Below are positions 36,195-44,887 of a DNA stretch of 64,000 nucleotides, piece after piece. Where the stretch lies: the NCBI RefSeq assembly GCF_000423645.1, contig NZ_AUIJ01000001.1:372001-436000 (forward strand), in the 5' to 3' direction. The translations under genes and the position numbers were made by a program. Position 1 is the stretch's first letter. Each line of letters begins with the position of its first letter. Source of the DNA: Sediminimonas qiaohouensis DSM 21189. Its GTDB lineage: Bacteria; Pseudomonadota; Alphaproteobacteria; Rhodobacterales; Rhodobacteraceae. The notes under the pieces were generated by a model. The model saw nothing but the letters and a program-made list of their open reading frames with translations, made no database searches and was not told the origin of the DNA.

Positions 36195-37297
36195 CGCGGA
36201 TGACGATGCTTTCGCTCGATATCCGGCTGGATTATCCCGATTTCACGCTGGACTTTTCCCATGACCTCCCCGCGCGCGGCCTGACGGCGGTGTTCGGGCC
36301 GTCGGGCTGCGGCAAATCCACCCTGCTGCGGGTGATCGCGGGGCTTGAGCGCGGCGCGCGCGGCACCGTGCGCTTTGACGGGACACAATGGCAGGGCACA
36401 TCCCGCACAACCCCGCCGCACAAGCGCGGCATCGGATACGTGTTTCAGGATGCGCGCCTCTTTGGCCACCTTAGCGTCGCGGGAAACCTGCGCTTTGCCG
36501 CGCGCCGTGCCCGGCGGGCGGGCGCACAGCCGGACGAGGCACAAGCCATCGCCGCGCTCGATCTGCACGATCTGCTGGACCGCCGCCCCGATACCCTCTC
36601 GGGCGGCCAGCGACAGCGCGTCGCCATCGCCCGTGCCCTCCTGACGGCGCCGCGGCTCCTGCTGATGGACGAGCCGCTGGCGGCGCTGGACGCGGGCCGC
36701 AAGGCCGCGATCATGCCCTATATCGAGCGCCTGCGCGATCACGCCACGATCCCCATCGTCTATGTCAGCCACGACCTGTCCGAGGTGGCACGCCTTGCCG
36801 ATCACATGGTCATGATGCGCGCGGGCCGCGTGCTCAGGGCCGGGCCCGTGGCCGAGCTGCTCTCGGATCCCGGCATGGCCGACGCCATCGGTGTGCGCGA
36901 AATGGGCGCGCTGATGCCCGCGCGCGTGACGCGCCATCACGATGACGGGTTGACCGAACTGGGGGTATCGGGCGGGCAGCTGTTCCTGCCGCGCGTGCAG
37001 GCCGCCCCGGGCACGGCCCTGCGCCTGCGCATCGCCGCGCACGAGGTGATTCTGTCGCGCACCCGCCCTGCGGGGCTGTCGGCGCTGAACATCCTGCCCG
37101 GCACCATCACCGAGGTCCGGCGCGGCGACGGTCCCGGCGTGATCGTCAAGCTGCGCGTCGGCGATGACGACCTGCTGGCGCGAATCACGCGCCGCTCGGC
37201 CGACGAGATGGGGCTGCACCCCGGCGTCGCCTGTCACGCAATCGTGAAATCGGTGTCCATCGCGCAAACCGATGTCGGCACCAACGGCACGCAATAA
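36191..37297 (+). CDS. modC: ModC, molybdate ABC transporter ATPase
   Basis: A 368-residue ATPase: Walker A FGPSGCGKST, Q-loop FQDARLFGHL, signature LSGGQRQRVAIARAL, Walker B LLLMDEPLAALD, switch His in VYVSHDLSE. The C-terminal third is a TOBE/molybdopterin-binding domain (around LNILPGTITEVR and VIVKLRVGDDDLLARITRRS) that senses cytoplasmic molybdate in related ModC proteins. The GTG at 36191 overlaps the modB stop, with an ATG three codons later. It converges on ubiK, 13 bp apart. Confidence 0.95.
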   Translation: MTRMTMLSLDIRLDYPDFTLDFSHDLPARGLTAVFGPSGCGKSTLLRVIAGLERGARGTVRFDGTQWQGTSRTTPPHKRGIGYVFQDARLFGHLSVAGNLRFAARRARRAGAQPDEAQAIAALDLHDLLDRRPDTLSGGQRQRVAIARALLTAPRLLLMDEPLAALDAGRKAAIMPYIERLRDHATIPIVYVSHDLSEVARLADHMVMMRAGRVLRAGPVAELLSDPGMADAIGVREMGALMPARVTRHHDDGLTELGVSGGQLFLPRVQAAPGTALRLRIAAHEVILSRTRPAGLSALNILPGTITEVRRGDGPGVIVKLRVGDDDLLARITRRSADEMGLHPGVACHAIVKSVSIAQTDVGTNGTQ

Positions 37298-37310
37298 CCC
37301 CGCGCGCCGC

Positions 37311-37601
37311 CTATTTCTTGGCGGCGGCCTTGGCCGGTTTGCTGGCCTTGGCCGGGGCATTCGCCTTCGCCTCAAGCGCATCGAGCCGCGCCTTCAACGC
37401 CTCGTTTTCCTCGCGCGCCTTTTGCGCCATGGCGCGCACGGCGTCGAATTCCTCGCGCGTGACGAAATCGCGATCCGCCAGCCAACGGTCGATCATGGAT
37501 TTCATCGCCGTCTCGGCCTCGGTGCGCGCGCCCTGCGCCACGCCCATGGCATTGGTCATCAATTGCGACATGTCGTCGAGTATCTTGTTGCGGGTCTGCA
37601 T
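37311..37601 (-). CDS. ubiK: UbiK-family accessory protein (BMFP domain)
   Basis: A 96-residue protein with an N-terminal amphipathic helix ([20 protein letters not shown]), a coiled coil ([20 protein letters not shown]) and a lysine/alanine-rich tail ([15 protein letters not shown]). This matches the BMFP/UbiK family, trimeric membrane-associated factors that assist the ubiquinone assembly complex under aerobic growth. It diverges from lgt across 95 bp. A role in ubiquinone synthesis is inferred from the family. Confidence 0.85.
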   Translation of the reverse strand: MQTRNKILDDMSQLMTNAMGVAQGARTEAETAMKSMIDRWLADRDFVTREEFDAVRAMAQKAREENEALKARLDALEAKANAPAKASKPAKAAAKK

Positions 37602-37696
37602 TGCGGGTCTCCAGCTTTGCCTTTACCCCCTATATGGAGCGCGGGCCGCCGCACCACAAGCGCGACATCGCCCCACCCGACCGCACGGAGCATCAA

Positions 37697-38590
37697 ATGC
37701 AGGCCATGATCGAGTTTCCAGATATCTCGCCCGAGATTTTCACGCTCCCCCTCTTCGGGATGGAGTTCGCCCTGCGCTGGTACGCGCTGGCCTATATCGT
37801 GGGCATCCTTGTCGCATGGCGCATTTCGCTGGCGGCGCTGCGGCGCCCCGCGCTGTGGCGCGCGCAGATCCCGCCAATGACCGCCCGGCAGCTTGAGGAT
37901 TTGCTGACATGGATCGTGCTGGGCATCATCCTTGGCGGGCGGCTTGGATTCGTGCTGTTCTACCAACCCGGCTATTACCTGCAAAACCCGCTGGAGATCC
38001 TGCGCATATGGCAAGGTGGCATGTCGTTTCACGGCGGCTTCCTTGGCGTGGTGATCGCCACGCTGGTCTATTGCGCGCGGCACCGTATCCCGATCCTGTC
38101 CGCCGGGGACACCATCGTTTTGGGCGCGCCGGTTGGCCTGCTGCTGGGACGGATCGCCAACTTCATCAACGCCGAGCTGTGGGGCCGCCCGACCGACCTG
38201 CCGTGGGGCGTGGCCTTTCCCGGCGCCGCCGCGCAGGCCTGCGGTCAGCCATTGGGCGAGATCTGCGCCCGCCACCCCTCGCAACTCTACGAGGCGGCGC
38301 TGGAGGGCGCGCTGCTGCTGGCGGTGCTGCTGTGGCTGGCATTCCGTCGCGGCGCGCTGCACGTGCCCGGCCGCATCTTCGGCGTGTTCCTCGCGGGCTA
38401 CGGCGCCGCGCGCGTCATTGTCGAGCATTTCCGCCAGGCCGACGCGCAATTCATCACGCCGGACAACCCGCTTGGTCATGTCCTGCGCCTGGGCGACTGG
38501 GGGCTGAGCATGGGGCAGCTTCTGTCGCTGCCTATGCTGCTGGTGGGGCTGGCCCTGATCGTGGCGGCGAACCGGCTGGCGCGGGCATGA
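37697..38590 (+). CDS. lgt: Prolipoprotein diacylglyceryl transferase Lgt
   Basis: A 297-residue inner-membrane enzyme that moves diacylglyceryl from phosphatidylglycerol to the lipobox cysteine of prelipoproteins, the first step of lipoprotein maturation. Seven hydrophobic stretches are visible. The Lgt signature [17 protein letters not shown] is intact, as are [15 protein letters not shown] and [12 protein letters not shown]. The ATG at 37697 has a GGAG site. It overlaps the methyltransferase gene by ATGA. Lnt, the last enzyme of the same pathway, is encoded at 58.2-59.8 kb. Confidence 0.96.
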   Translation: MQAMIEFPDISPEIFTLPLFGMEFALRWYALAYIVGILVAWRISLAALRRPALWRAQIPPMTARQLEDLLTWIVLGIILGGRLGFVLFYQPGYYLQNPLEILRIWQGGMSFHGGFLGVVIATLVYCARHRIPILSAGDTIVLGAPVGLLLGRIANFINAELWGRPTDLPWGVAFPGAAAQACGQPLGEICARHPSQLYEAALEGALLLAVLLWLAFRRGALHVPGRIFGVFLAGYGAARVIVEHFRQADAQFITPDNPLGHVLRLGDWGLSMGQLLSLPMLLVGLALIVAANRLARA

Positions 38591-39654
38591 CCGGGCTGCA
38601 CGCGCATCTTGTGGCCCGCATCAACGCCGATGGCCCGCTCAGCATCGCCGATTACATGGCCGATTGCCTGCTGCATCCCGATTGGGGCTATTACGCCACG
38701 CGCGACCCGCTTGGCGCGGCGGGGGATTTCACGACCGCCCCGGAAATCAGCCAGATGTTCGGCGAGTTGATCGGCCTCGCGCTCGCACAATCATGGATGG
38801 ATCAGGGGGGGGGCACGCCCTTTGCCCTGGCCGAGCTGGGACCGGGGCGCGGCACGCTGATGGCCGACATCCTGCGCGCCACGCGCGCGGTTCCCGGGTT
38901 TCACGCCGCCATGCGCCTTTGCCTGGTCGAGGCGTCGCAGCCCCTGCGCGATGCGCAGGCGCAGGCCCTACAGGGCCACGATGCCACGTGGTACGACAAT
39001 GTCGCGGACCTGCCCGATTTACCCCTGTTCCTTGTCGCGAACGAGTTTTTCGACGCGCTACCAATTCGCCAGTTCATCCGCGACGGGGACGGCTGGCGCG
39101 AGCGCCGCATCGGCGCGGACGAGGACGGCGCGCTTGCCTTCGGCCTGACCGATGCCACGCCGCAGCCCGCGCTGGCCCACCGGATCGCGGATACCCGCGA
39201 CGGCGACCTGATAGAAACCTGCGTGCCCGGCACCGCCATCGCCGCCACCATCGGCGCACGGATCGCCGCGCGGGGCGGCGCGGCGCTGATCATCGATTAC
39301 GGCGAATGGCGTAGTCTTGGCGACACGTTCCAGGCCCTGCGCGGCCACGCCCACGCCGACCCGCTAGAGGCGCCGGGAACAGCGGACCTCACCGCGCATG
39401 TGGATTTCGAATCGCTGGCCAGTGCCGCCGCGCCCGCGGCCCATACCCGCCTGACGCCCCAAGGTGTATTCCTGGAACGTCTCGGCATCACCACGCGGGC
39501 GCAGGCACTGGCCGCGCACCTGTCGGGCGAGGCGCTGGATGCGCATGTCGCTGCACATCGGCGCTTGACGCACCCCGATGAAATGGGGACGCTCTTCAAG
39601 GTGATAGCCTTGCGTCCCGCCAATACAGACCCTCCGCCCGGATTAAGCCAATGA
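38587..39654 (+). CDS. MidA/NDUFAF7-family SAM-dependent methyltransferase
   Basis: A 355-residue class I methyltransferase of the former DUF185 family. [20 protein letters not shown] and QMFGELIGL form the N-terminal signature, the SAM motif is [17 protein letters not shown], and [13 protein letters not shown] and AALIIDYGE follow. The mitochondrial homologue NDUFAF7 dimethylates an arginine of the complex I subunit NDUFS2 during assembly; a bacterial role in complex I is plausible but unproven. It is coupled to lgt (ATGA) and to pgeF (ATGA). Confidence 0.88.
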   Translation: MTGLHAHLVARINADGPLSIADYMADCLLHPDWGYYATRDPLGAAGDFTTAPEISQMFGELIGLALAQSWMDQGGGTPFALAELGPGRGTLMADILRATRAVPGFHAAMRLCLVEASQPLRDAQAQALQGHDATWYDNVADLPDLPLFLVANEFFDALPIRQFIRDGDGWRERRIGADEDGALAFGLTDATPQPALAHRIADTRDGDLIETCVPGTAIAATIGARIAARGGAALIIDYGEWRSLGDTFQALRGHAHADPLEAPGTADLTAHVDFESLASAAAPAAHTRLTPQGVFLERLGITTRAQALAAHLSGEALDAHVAAHRRLTHPDEMGTLFKVIALRPANTDPPPGLSQ

Positions 39655-40406
39655 CCCTGGAAATCCTCACCTCCGACGCCCTCGCCCCCATGCGCCACGG
39701 GTTCTTTACACGGCGCGGCGGGGCCTCGTCGGGGGTATTTGCCGGGCTCAACTGCGGCCCCGGCTCATCAGATCAATCCGAGATCGTGTCGATCAACCGC
39801 GCCCGCGTGGCCAGCGCGATGGAATTGCCCGACACCCACCTCGTCAGCGTGAACCAGGTCCATTCGGCCGACGTGATCACCATCGCCGAGCCACCCTCGG
39901 ACCGGCCGCGGGCCGATGCCATGGTCACCGCGACACCCGGTCTTGCGCTGGCGGTGCTGACCGCCGATTGCCAGCCGGTTCTTTTCGCGGACCCGGACGC
40001 GGGCGTGATCGGCGCGGCGCATGCGGGGTGGCGCGGGACGCTCGATGGTGTGCTCGAGGCGACGCTGGATGCGATGGTGGCATTGGGCGCCAGCCGCGCA
40101 GGCATCACCGCCGTGATCGGCCCCACCATCAGCCAGGGCGCCTACGAGGTCGGCCCCGAGTTCATGGAAGATTTCATGGCCGACGACCCCGAAAACGGCC
40201 GCTTTTTCGCGCAAGGGGACGGCGACAGGCTGCTGTTCGACCTGCCTGCGTTCGGCCTGCACCGGATGCGCAGCGCCGGCATCGGGCACGCCGAATGGAC
40301 GCGCCATTGCACCTATTCCGACCCCGAGCGGTTCTATTCCTACCGGCGCGCCACGCACCAGGGGCAGGCCGATTACGGGCGGCTGATCTCAACGATCCGG
40401 CTGTGA
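39651..40406 (+). CDS. pgeF: Peptidoglycan editing factor PgeF (YfiH/laccase-domain)
   Basis: A 251-residue protein of the multicopper-polyphenol-oxidase-like YfiH family. Metal-site residues are seen in VNQVHSADV, LTADCQPVLFAD and GAAHAGWRGTLDGVLE. Family members include PgeF of E. coli, which prevents misincorporation of L-Ser into the peptidoglycan stem, and FAMIN-like purine nucleoside phosphorylases. The start shares ATGA with the methyltransferase gene, completing an lgt-midA-pgeF operon. Confidence 0.9.
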   Translation: MTLEILTSDALAPMRHGFFTRRGGASSGVFAGLNCGPGSSDQSEIVSINRARVASAMELPDTHLVSVNQVHSADVITIAEPPSDRPRADAMVTATPGLALAVLTADCQPVLFADPDAGVIGAAHAGWRGTLDGVLEATLDAMVALGASRAGITAVIGPTISQGAYEVGPEFMEDFMADDPENGRFFAQGDGDRLLFDLPAFGLHRMRSAGIGHAEWTRHCTYSDPERFYSYRRATHQGQADYGRLISTIRL

Positions 40407-40547
40407 AATCTGGCGTTTACGTGTTCCCGGGCCACATGGTTCCTGCAAAATCACCGCGATCTTGCCCCATCCCCGCCGCATTGCCCGCCGATATTGGTTA
40501 GCAACAAGTTACAGCCCGAAAAGGGCATACAGGCAGGAGATCAAGAC

Positions 40548-40691
40548 ATGCGCAAGCAACCCCGCTGGATGAAGTCGGCCATTGAGACCGCCAAGACCGA
40601 AACCACCGCCCTGCCGTGGCAACGCGGCGCCCGCCGGGCCGAAATGATCGCACGGCGCGACGCCCCCAAAGCCAAGGTGCGCTGCGCCTGA
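40548..40691 (+). CDS. 47-residue conserved-looking basic protein of unknown function
   Basis: A short gene with a clear ribosome site (CAGGAGATCAAGAC) before ATG. The product, starting MRKQPRWMKSAIETAKTETT, continues with ALPWQRGARRAEMIARR and is rich in Arg/Lys. I recall similar ~45-50 residue proteins with a central ALPWxRGxRR segment in Rhodobacteraceae, but cannot verify this here. It has no membrane segment and no known domain. The preceding 141 bp separate it from pgeF; it converges on the Lrp gene 69 bp away. Confidence 0.62.
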   Translation: MRKQPRWMKSAIETAKTETTALPWQRGARRAEMIARRDAPKAKVRCA

Positions 40692-40760
40692 TAGAAGGGC
40701 CGCGCAGGGCACTACGACCTACGGGCATCAACCGCCGCCCCGGCCTGCCGCGCCTAACCC

Positions 40761-41261
40761 TCACGCCATACGGCTCAGCCGGTCCTCCAGAACCTCGAAC
40801 GGCACGCCCGGATCGTCCTTGGCGCCGCGGATCACCAGCGATGTCTTGACGCTGGCCACGTTATCGGCCGCCGTCAGCTCCTCGGTCAGGAAACTCTGGA
40901 ACGTGCTCAGGTCCGGCGCCACGCATTTCAAGATGAAATCCACCTCACCGTTGAGCATATGACACTCCCGCACCAGCGGCCAGTCGCGGCAGCGCGCCTC
41001 GAACGCGCTCAGGTCCGCCTCGGCCTGGCTTTGCAGGCCCACCATTGCGAACACCTGTACCTCGAAGCCCAACTCGCGCGCATCCACCTGCGCGTGGTAG
41101 CCGCGGATGAACCCTGCATCCTCAAGCGTACGCACCCGGCGCAGGCACGGCGGCGCCGAGATCCCGACGCGGCGGGCAAGCTCGACATTGGTCATGCGCC
41201 CATCGGCCTGCAACTCGGCCAGAATCTTGCGGTCAATCGGGTCAAGCCGGGACACGGGCAT
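40761..41261 (-). CDS. Lrp/AsnC-family transcriptional regulator
   Basis: A 166-residue regulator: N-terminal winged helix-turn-helix (LDPIDRKILAELQADGRMTN then VELARRVGISAPPCLRRVRT) and a C-terminal RAM/effector domain (FEVQVFAMVGLQSQAEADLS; VRECHMLNGEVDFILKCVAPD). Such proteins form octamers that sense amino acids. It diverges from trxB across 220 bp, so it may control itself and trxB. The effector is unknown; Trp/Leu-type sensing residues cannot be judged. Confidence 0.92.
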   Translation of the reverse strand: MPVSRLDPIDRKILAELQADGRMTNVELARRVGISAPPCLRRVRTLEDAGFIRGYHAQVDARELGFEVQVFAMVGLQSQAEADLSAFEARCRDWPLVRECHMLNGEVDFILKCVAPDLSTFQSFLTEELTAADNVASVKTSLVIRGAKDDPGVPFEVLEDRLSRMA

Positions 41262-41290
41262 CGTCTGTCATCTCCTATTGGAATGGAATT

Positions 41291-41318
41291 CTTATAACAC
41301 CGCGCGGGGCACACGCAA
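41291..41318 (-). promoter_or_regulatory. Candidate promoter for the Lrp-family gene
   Basis: On the minus strand TTGCGT and TATAAG are 16 bases apart and lie about 30 bases before the regulator's ATG. The surrounding GAATTCTTATAAC is AT-rich against a GC-rich background, as expected for a promoter or Lrp site. Confidence 0.33.
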
Positions 41319-41397
41319 TATTCTTTCGCCATGACGCAAGATCATTTCACAATTACGCCGGCATGCGACGGAATCGCCACTTGCCTGCAACGGGGGG

Positions 41398-41426
41398 TTT
41401 CAGCGCGGCACTGGCGGGGTTATATC
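41398..41426 (+). promoter_or_regulatory. Weak candidate promoter for trxB
   Basis: TTTCAG and TATATC are 17 bases apart, about 56 bases before the trxB ATG. The -35 is poor; the -10 is reasonable in a GC-rich region. Confidence 0.28.
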
Positions 41427-41481
41427 CGCTCGAACGACCGACAACGCAACCCGATTGCCGCAATTTCCCGGAGGGCCCGAC

Positions 41482-42453
41482 ATGGCCGAAACACGTCACA
41501 CCAAGGTTCTGATCATCGGCTCCGGCCCGGCCGGATACACCGCCGCCGTCTATGCCAGCCGCGCCATGCTGGAGCCGATCCTTGTGCAGGGGATCGAACC
41601 GGGCGGTCAGCTTACCACCACAACCGAGGTCGAAAACTGGCCCGGCGATACCGAGGTGCAAGGCCCCGACCTGATGCTCAGGATGGAGGCCCACGCCAAG
41701 GCCGTAGGCTGTGACGTGGTCACCGACATCATCACCGACCTGGACCTCGACAAACGCCCCTTCACCGCCACCGGCGATAGCGGCACCATCTATACCGCCG
41801 ACGCGGTGATCCTCGCCACCGGCGCCCGCGCCAAGTGGCTGGGCCTGCCATCCGAGGAGGCGTTCAAGGGCTTTGGCGTCTCGGCCTGCGCCACATGCGA
41901 CGGGTTCTTCTACCGGGGCGAGGAAATCGTCGTGGTCGGCGGCGGCAACACCGCCGTGGAAGAGGCGCTGTTCCTGACCAACTTCGCCTCCAAGGTCACG
42001 CTGATCCACCGCCGCGACGAGTTGCGCGCCGAGAAGATCCTGCAAGACCGCCTGTTGAAGAACCCCAAGATCGAGCCGCTCTGGTTTCACCAGCTCGACG
42101 AGGTGCTGGGCGATGACACCCCCAAGGGCGTCACCGGCGTGCGCGTACGTCATACCAAGACCGGCGAGACGCGGGAAATCCCCTGCAAGGGCGTGTTCAT
42201 CGCGATCGGCCACGCCCCCGCGAACGAGCTGGTCAAGGACAAGCTGGAGATGCACAGCAACGGCTACGTCAAGGTGCAGCCCGGCAGCACCCGAACCTCG
42301 GTGCCGGGCGTTTTTGCCGCCGGCGACCTGACCGACGACCACTACCGGCAGGCCGTCACCTCGGCCGGGATGGGCTGCATGGCAGCGCTCGACGCCGAAC
42401 AGTTCATCGCCGCGCTGGAGGACGAAGAAGCCCCGGCCGAACAAAGCGCCTGA
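41482..42453 (+). CDS. trxB: Thioredoxin reductase (NADPH) TrxB
   Basis: A 323-residue flavoprotein that reduces thioredoxin with NADPH. The FAD motif [18 protein letters not shown], the redox-active CATC in [14 protein letters not shown], the NADPH motif [16 protein letters not shown] and the C-terminal FAD motif [20 protein letters not shown] are all intact. The ATG at 41482 follows GGAGGGCCCGAC. The last codon and stop are inside a perfect palindrome. The fused Sat-CysC gene follows on the same strand after 565 bp; thioredoxin supplies electrons to PAPS reductase in assimilatory sulfate reduction, a possible functional tie. Confidence 0.96.
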   Translation: MAETRHTKVLIIGSGPAGYTAAVYASRAMLEPILVQGIEPGGQLTTTTEVENWPGDTEVQGPDLMLRMEAHAKAVGCDVVTDIITDLDLDKRPFTATGDSGTIYTADAVILATGARAKWLGLPSEEAFKGFGVSACATCDGFFYRGEEIVVVGGGNTAVEEALFLTNFASKVTLIHRRDELRAEKILQDRLLKNPKIEPLWFHQLDEVLGDDTPKGVTGVRVRHTKTGETREIPCKGVFIAIGHAPANELVKDKLEMHSNGYVKVQPGSTRTSVPGVFAAGDLTDDHYRQAVTSAGMGCMAALDAEQFIAALEDEEAPAEQSA

Positions 42454-42470
42454 CTGCACGTGCAGTCAGG
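42449..42470. terminator. Perfect 22-bp palindrome containing the trxB stop codon
   Basis: CCTGACTGCAC is followed directly by its reverse complement, GTGCAGTCAGG. The TGA stop of trxB (42451-42453) lies in the left arm. There is no T-run after it, so it is not a textbook terminator; it could protect the 3' end, pause transcription, or be a protein site. Confidence 0.4.
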
Positions 42471-42474
42471 GCAC

Positions 42475-42706
42475 GGTTGAGGGGCCGCGCTGTGCCCGGC
42501 CACCGGGTGGGCGCGGATACGGGTATGTTACGCACTTTATGCCCGCCAAATACTTCTTCGTTCTCAGCGGCGTGATACGCCCGCCAAAGCCCCCGCCCGT
42601 CACGCCGGAGGCATGCCGACGATAAGCGGCGCACCTCTGGTGCGACGGGGGCGGCCGGGCGCTGCGCGGCGGCGCGCAAGCGCGCCTCGATTCCGCGCAT
42701 TGGTGC
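42475..42706. repeat. Dispersed intergenic element, copy B
   Basis: The closest relative of copy A. It has the same landmarks: GCCGGGTGGGCGC-like start, CTTTATGCCCGCCAAATACT (from 42535), the outer inverted repeat, and the two inner hairpins CACGCC-GGA-GGCATG (42601-42615) and CGCACC-TCT-GGTGCG (42630-42644). One change in the first hairpin turns a pair into a wobble on the minus strand, so the fold is kept. It fills the first part of the trxB to sat-cysC gap; 42707-42944 shows no gene. Confidence 0.75.
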
Positions 42707-42944
42707 CAAACCCCAAAGTCACAGCGCCCTCACCTGAACTTGCACCCCGAAATGCAAAGGACCGCCCGATAGGATCGCCTTGCGCAGCGCCCGCGCCCCT
42801 GACCTCCCCGACCGGGAAGGCAGGGCGCGAACACTGACTTGCTTGCGGCGTCTACCGCGCAAAAATGTCCCCCAAAGGGGCAAAAAGGCGCCACATTCGT
42901 CCGAAATACGCGGTATCGGCAAAGACAGCTTGAATTTGCCCCCT

Positions 42945-42973
42945 CCCGGGGTCTAGGTCGCGCTGACCCCGGG
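42945..42973 (+). promoter_or_regulatory. Leader hairpin ahead of sat-cysC
   Basis: A perfect 9-bp inverted repeat, CCCGGGGTC ... GACCCCGGG, with an 11-base loop ends 45 bases before the sat-cysC ATG. It is too GC-rich and lacks a T-run for a simple terminator; it may be a leader RNA structure or operator. No known riboswitch class is recognised. Confidence 0.35.
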
Positions 42974-43018
42974 TCCCCGCCCCGGCACCGTCCCGATTGA
43001 AAACCGAGAGAATACAAA

Positions 43019-44725
43019 ATGTCACTGTCCAATTTGACGCCGATCCCCGAGCTTTATGTCTCCTACGATTCCGCCCAGAAGCTCAAGCACGAGGCCGGCA
43101 ACCTGACCAGCTGGGATCTGTCGCCGCGCCAGATCTGCGATCTAGAACTGCTGATGAACGGCGGCTTCAACCCGCTCAAGGGGTTCCTGACCGAAGCCGA
43201 CTACAACAGCGTCGTGGACAACATGCGCCTTGCCAACGGCACGCTGTGGCCAATGCCCATCACCCTTGATGTGAGCGAGGACTTCGCCGAGGGCATCGAG
43301 CCGGGCCAGGACATCGCCCTGCGCGACCAGGAGGGCGTGATCCTTGCCACCATGACCGTGACCGACCGCTGGCAGCCCGACAAATCCCACGAGGCCGCAA
43401 AGGTGTTCGGTGCCGACGATAGCGCGCACCCGGCTGTGAACTACCTGCACAACCAGGCCGGCAAGATCTATCTCGGCGGCCCCGTCACCGGCATCCAGCA
43501 GCCCGTGCACTATGATTTCAAATCGCGCCGCGACACCCCCAACGAATTGCGCGCCATGTTCCGCAAACTGGGCTGGCGCCGCGTCGTCGCCTTCCAGACG
43601 CGCAACCCGCTGCACCGCGCGCACCAGGAACTGACGTTCCGCGCCGCCAAGGAGGCGCAGGCAAACCTGCTGATCCACCCCGTCGTGGGCATGACCAAAC
43701 CCGGCGACGTGGACCATTTCACGCGCGTGCGCTGCTACGAGGCGGTGATCGACAAGTATCCCGGCTCCACCACCTCGATGAGTTTGCTGAACCTCGCCAT
43801 GCGCATGGCTGGCCCGCGCGAGGCGGTGTGGCACGGCCTGATCCGCGCCAACCACGGCTGCACCCACTTCATCGTGGGCCGCGACCACGCCGGGCCGGGC
43901 AAGAACTCGGCCGGCGATGATTTCTACGGCCCCTACGACGCACAGGACCTGTTCCGTCAGCACCAGGACGAAATCGGCGTCGAAATGGTGGACTTCAAAC
44001 ATATGGTCTACGTGCAGGAACGCGCCCAGTACGAGCCTGCCGACGAGATCGAAGAGGGCGTGACCGTCCTCAACATCTCGGGCACCGAGCTGCGCCGCCG
44101 CCTGCGCGAGGGGCTCGAGATCCCCGAATGGTTCTCGTTCCCCGAGGTGGTCAAGGAACTGCGCCGCACCTCGCCGGCCCGCGCGAAACAAGGGTTTACC
44201 GTGTTTTTCACCGGGCTGTCGGGCTCGGGCAAATCCACCATCGCCAACGCGCTGATGGTCAAGCTGATGGAGATGGGCGGCCGGCCCGTCACCCTTCTGG
44301 ATGGCGACGTGGTGCGCAAAAACCTCAGCTCCGAGCTGGGCTTTTCCAAGGAACATCGCGATCTGAATATTCAGCGCATCGGCTATGTCGCCTCCGAGAT
44401 CACCAAGAACGGTGGTATCGCCATCTGCGCCCCGATCGCGCCCTACACCGCGACGCGGCGGGCCGTGCGCGAGATGATCGAATCCTATGGCGCCTTCGTC
44501 GAGGTGCACGTCGCCACCTCGCTCGAGGAATGCGAGCGGCGCGACCGCAAGGGTCTCTACAAGCTCGCGCGCGAGGGCAAGATCAAGGAATTCACCGGCA
44601 TTTCCGACCCCTACGAGGCCCCCACCCAGGCCGAGCTGGTCGTCGACACCGAAGGCGTCGAGGTGGACCACTGCGCGCACCAGGTGGTGCTCAAGCTCGA
44701 ACAACTGGGCCTGATCGCGCACTGA
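43019..44725 (+). CDS. Bifunctional sulfate adenylyltransferase / adenylylsulfate kinase
   Basis: A 568-residue fusion that activates sulfate to APS and then phosphorylates it to PAPS. The N-terminal ATP sulfurylase (residues 1-385) shows AFQTRNPLHRAHQELTFRAA (QxRNP and HxxH) and LIRANHGCTHFIVGRDHAGPG. The C-terminal kinase (from about 395) has the P-loop FFTGLSGSGKSTIANAL, DGDVVRKNLSSELGFSKEHR and the lid region IKEFTGISDPYEAP. It matches the single-chain Sat-CysC form of alphaproteobacteria. PAPS feeds cysteine synthesis and would be the donor for the sulfotransferase at 48.7 kb. A strong terminator follows. Confidence 0.95.
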   Translation: MSLSNLTPIPELYVSYDSAQKLKHEAGNLTSWDLSPRQICDLELLMNGGFNPLKGFLTEADYNSVVDNMRLANGTLWPMPITLDVSEDFAEGIEPGQDIALRDQEGVILATMTVTDRWQPDKSHEAAKVFGADDSAHPAVNYLHNQAGKIYLGGPVTGIQQPVHYDFKSRRDTPNELRAMFRKLGWRRVVAFQTRNPLHRAHQELTFRAAKEAQANLLIHPVVGMTKPGDVDHFTRVRCYEAVIDKYPGSTTSMSLLNLAMRMAGPREAVWHGLIRANHGCTHFIVGRDHAGPGKNSAGDDFYGPYDAQDLFRQHQDEIGVEMVDFKHMVYVQERAQYEPADEIEEGVTVLNISGTELRRRLREGLEIPEWFSFPEVVKELRRTSPARAKQGFTVFFTGLSGSGKSTIANALMVKLMEMGGRPVTLLDGDVVRKNLSSELGFSKEHRDLNIQRIGYVASEITKNGGIAICAPIAPYTATRRAVREMIESYGAFVEVHVATSLEECERRDRKGLYKLAREGKIKEFTGISDPYEAPTQAELVVDTEGVEVDHCAHQVVLKLEQLGLIAH

Positions 44726-44756
44726 TCGTAAGGCCCGCGCGGGTATCACAGCACGA

Positions 44757-44782
44757 AAACGCCCCGTCCCGGCGGGGCGTTT
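44757..44782 (+). terminator. Intrinsic terminator of sat-cysC
   Basis: AAACGCCCCG-TCCCGG-CGGGGCGTTT: a perfect 10-bp stem with a 6-base loop whose right arm ends in TTT, 31 bases after the stop. Confidence 0.8.
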
Positions 44783-44887
44783 GCACATATATCGGCCATC
44801 TCGGCACAAATGCGCGCGCCGCCCCTTTCGTTTGCCCGCGCCATGCCCCATCTACAAGCCGCAGACCATGAGACCGGACCGGCCCAG

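Noticed and set aside
43142-44851. A 569-codon open frame antisense to sat-cysC
   Set aside because: Shadow of the sense gene, rich in His/Gly/Val as expected from reverse-complement codons.
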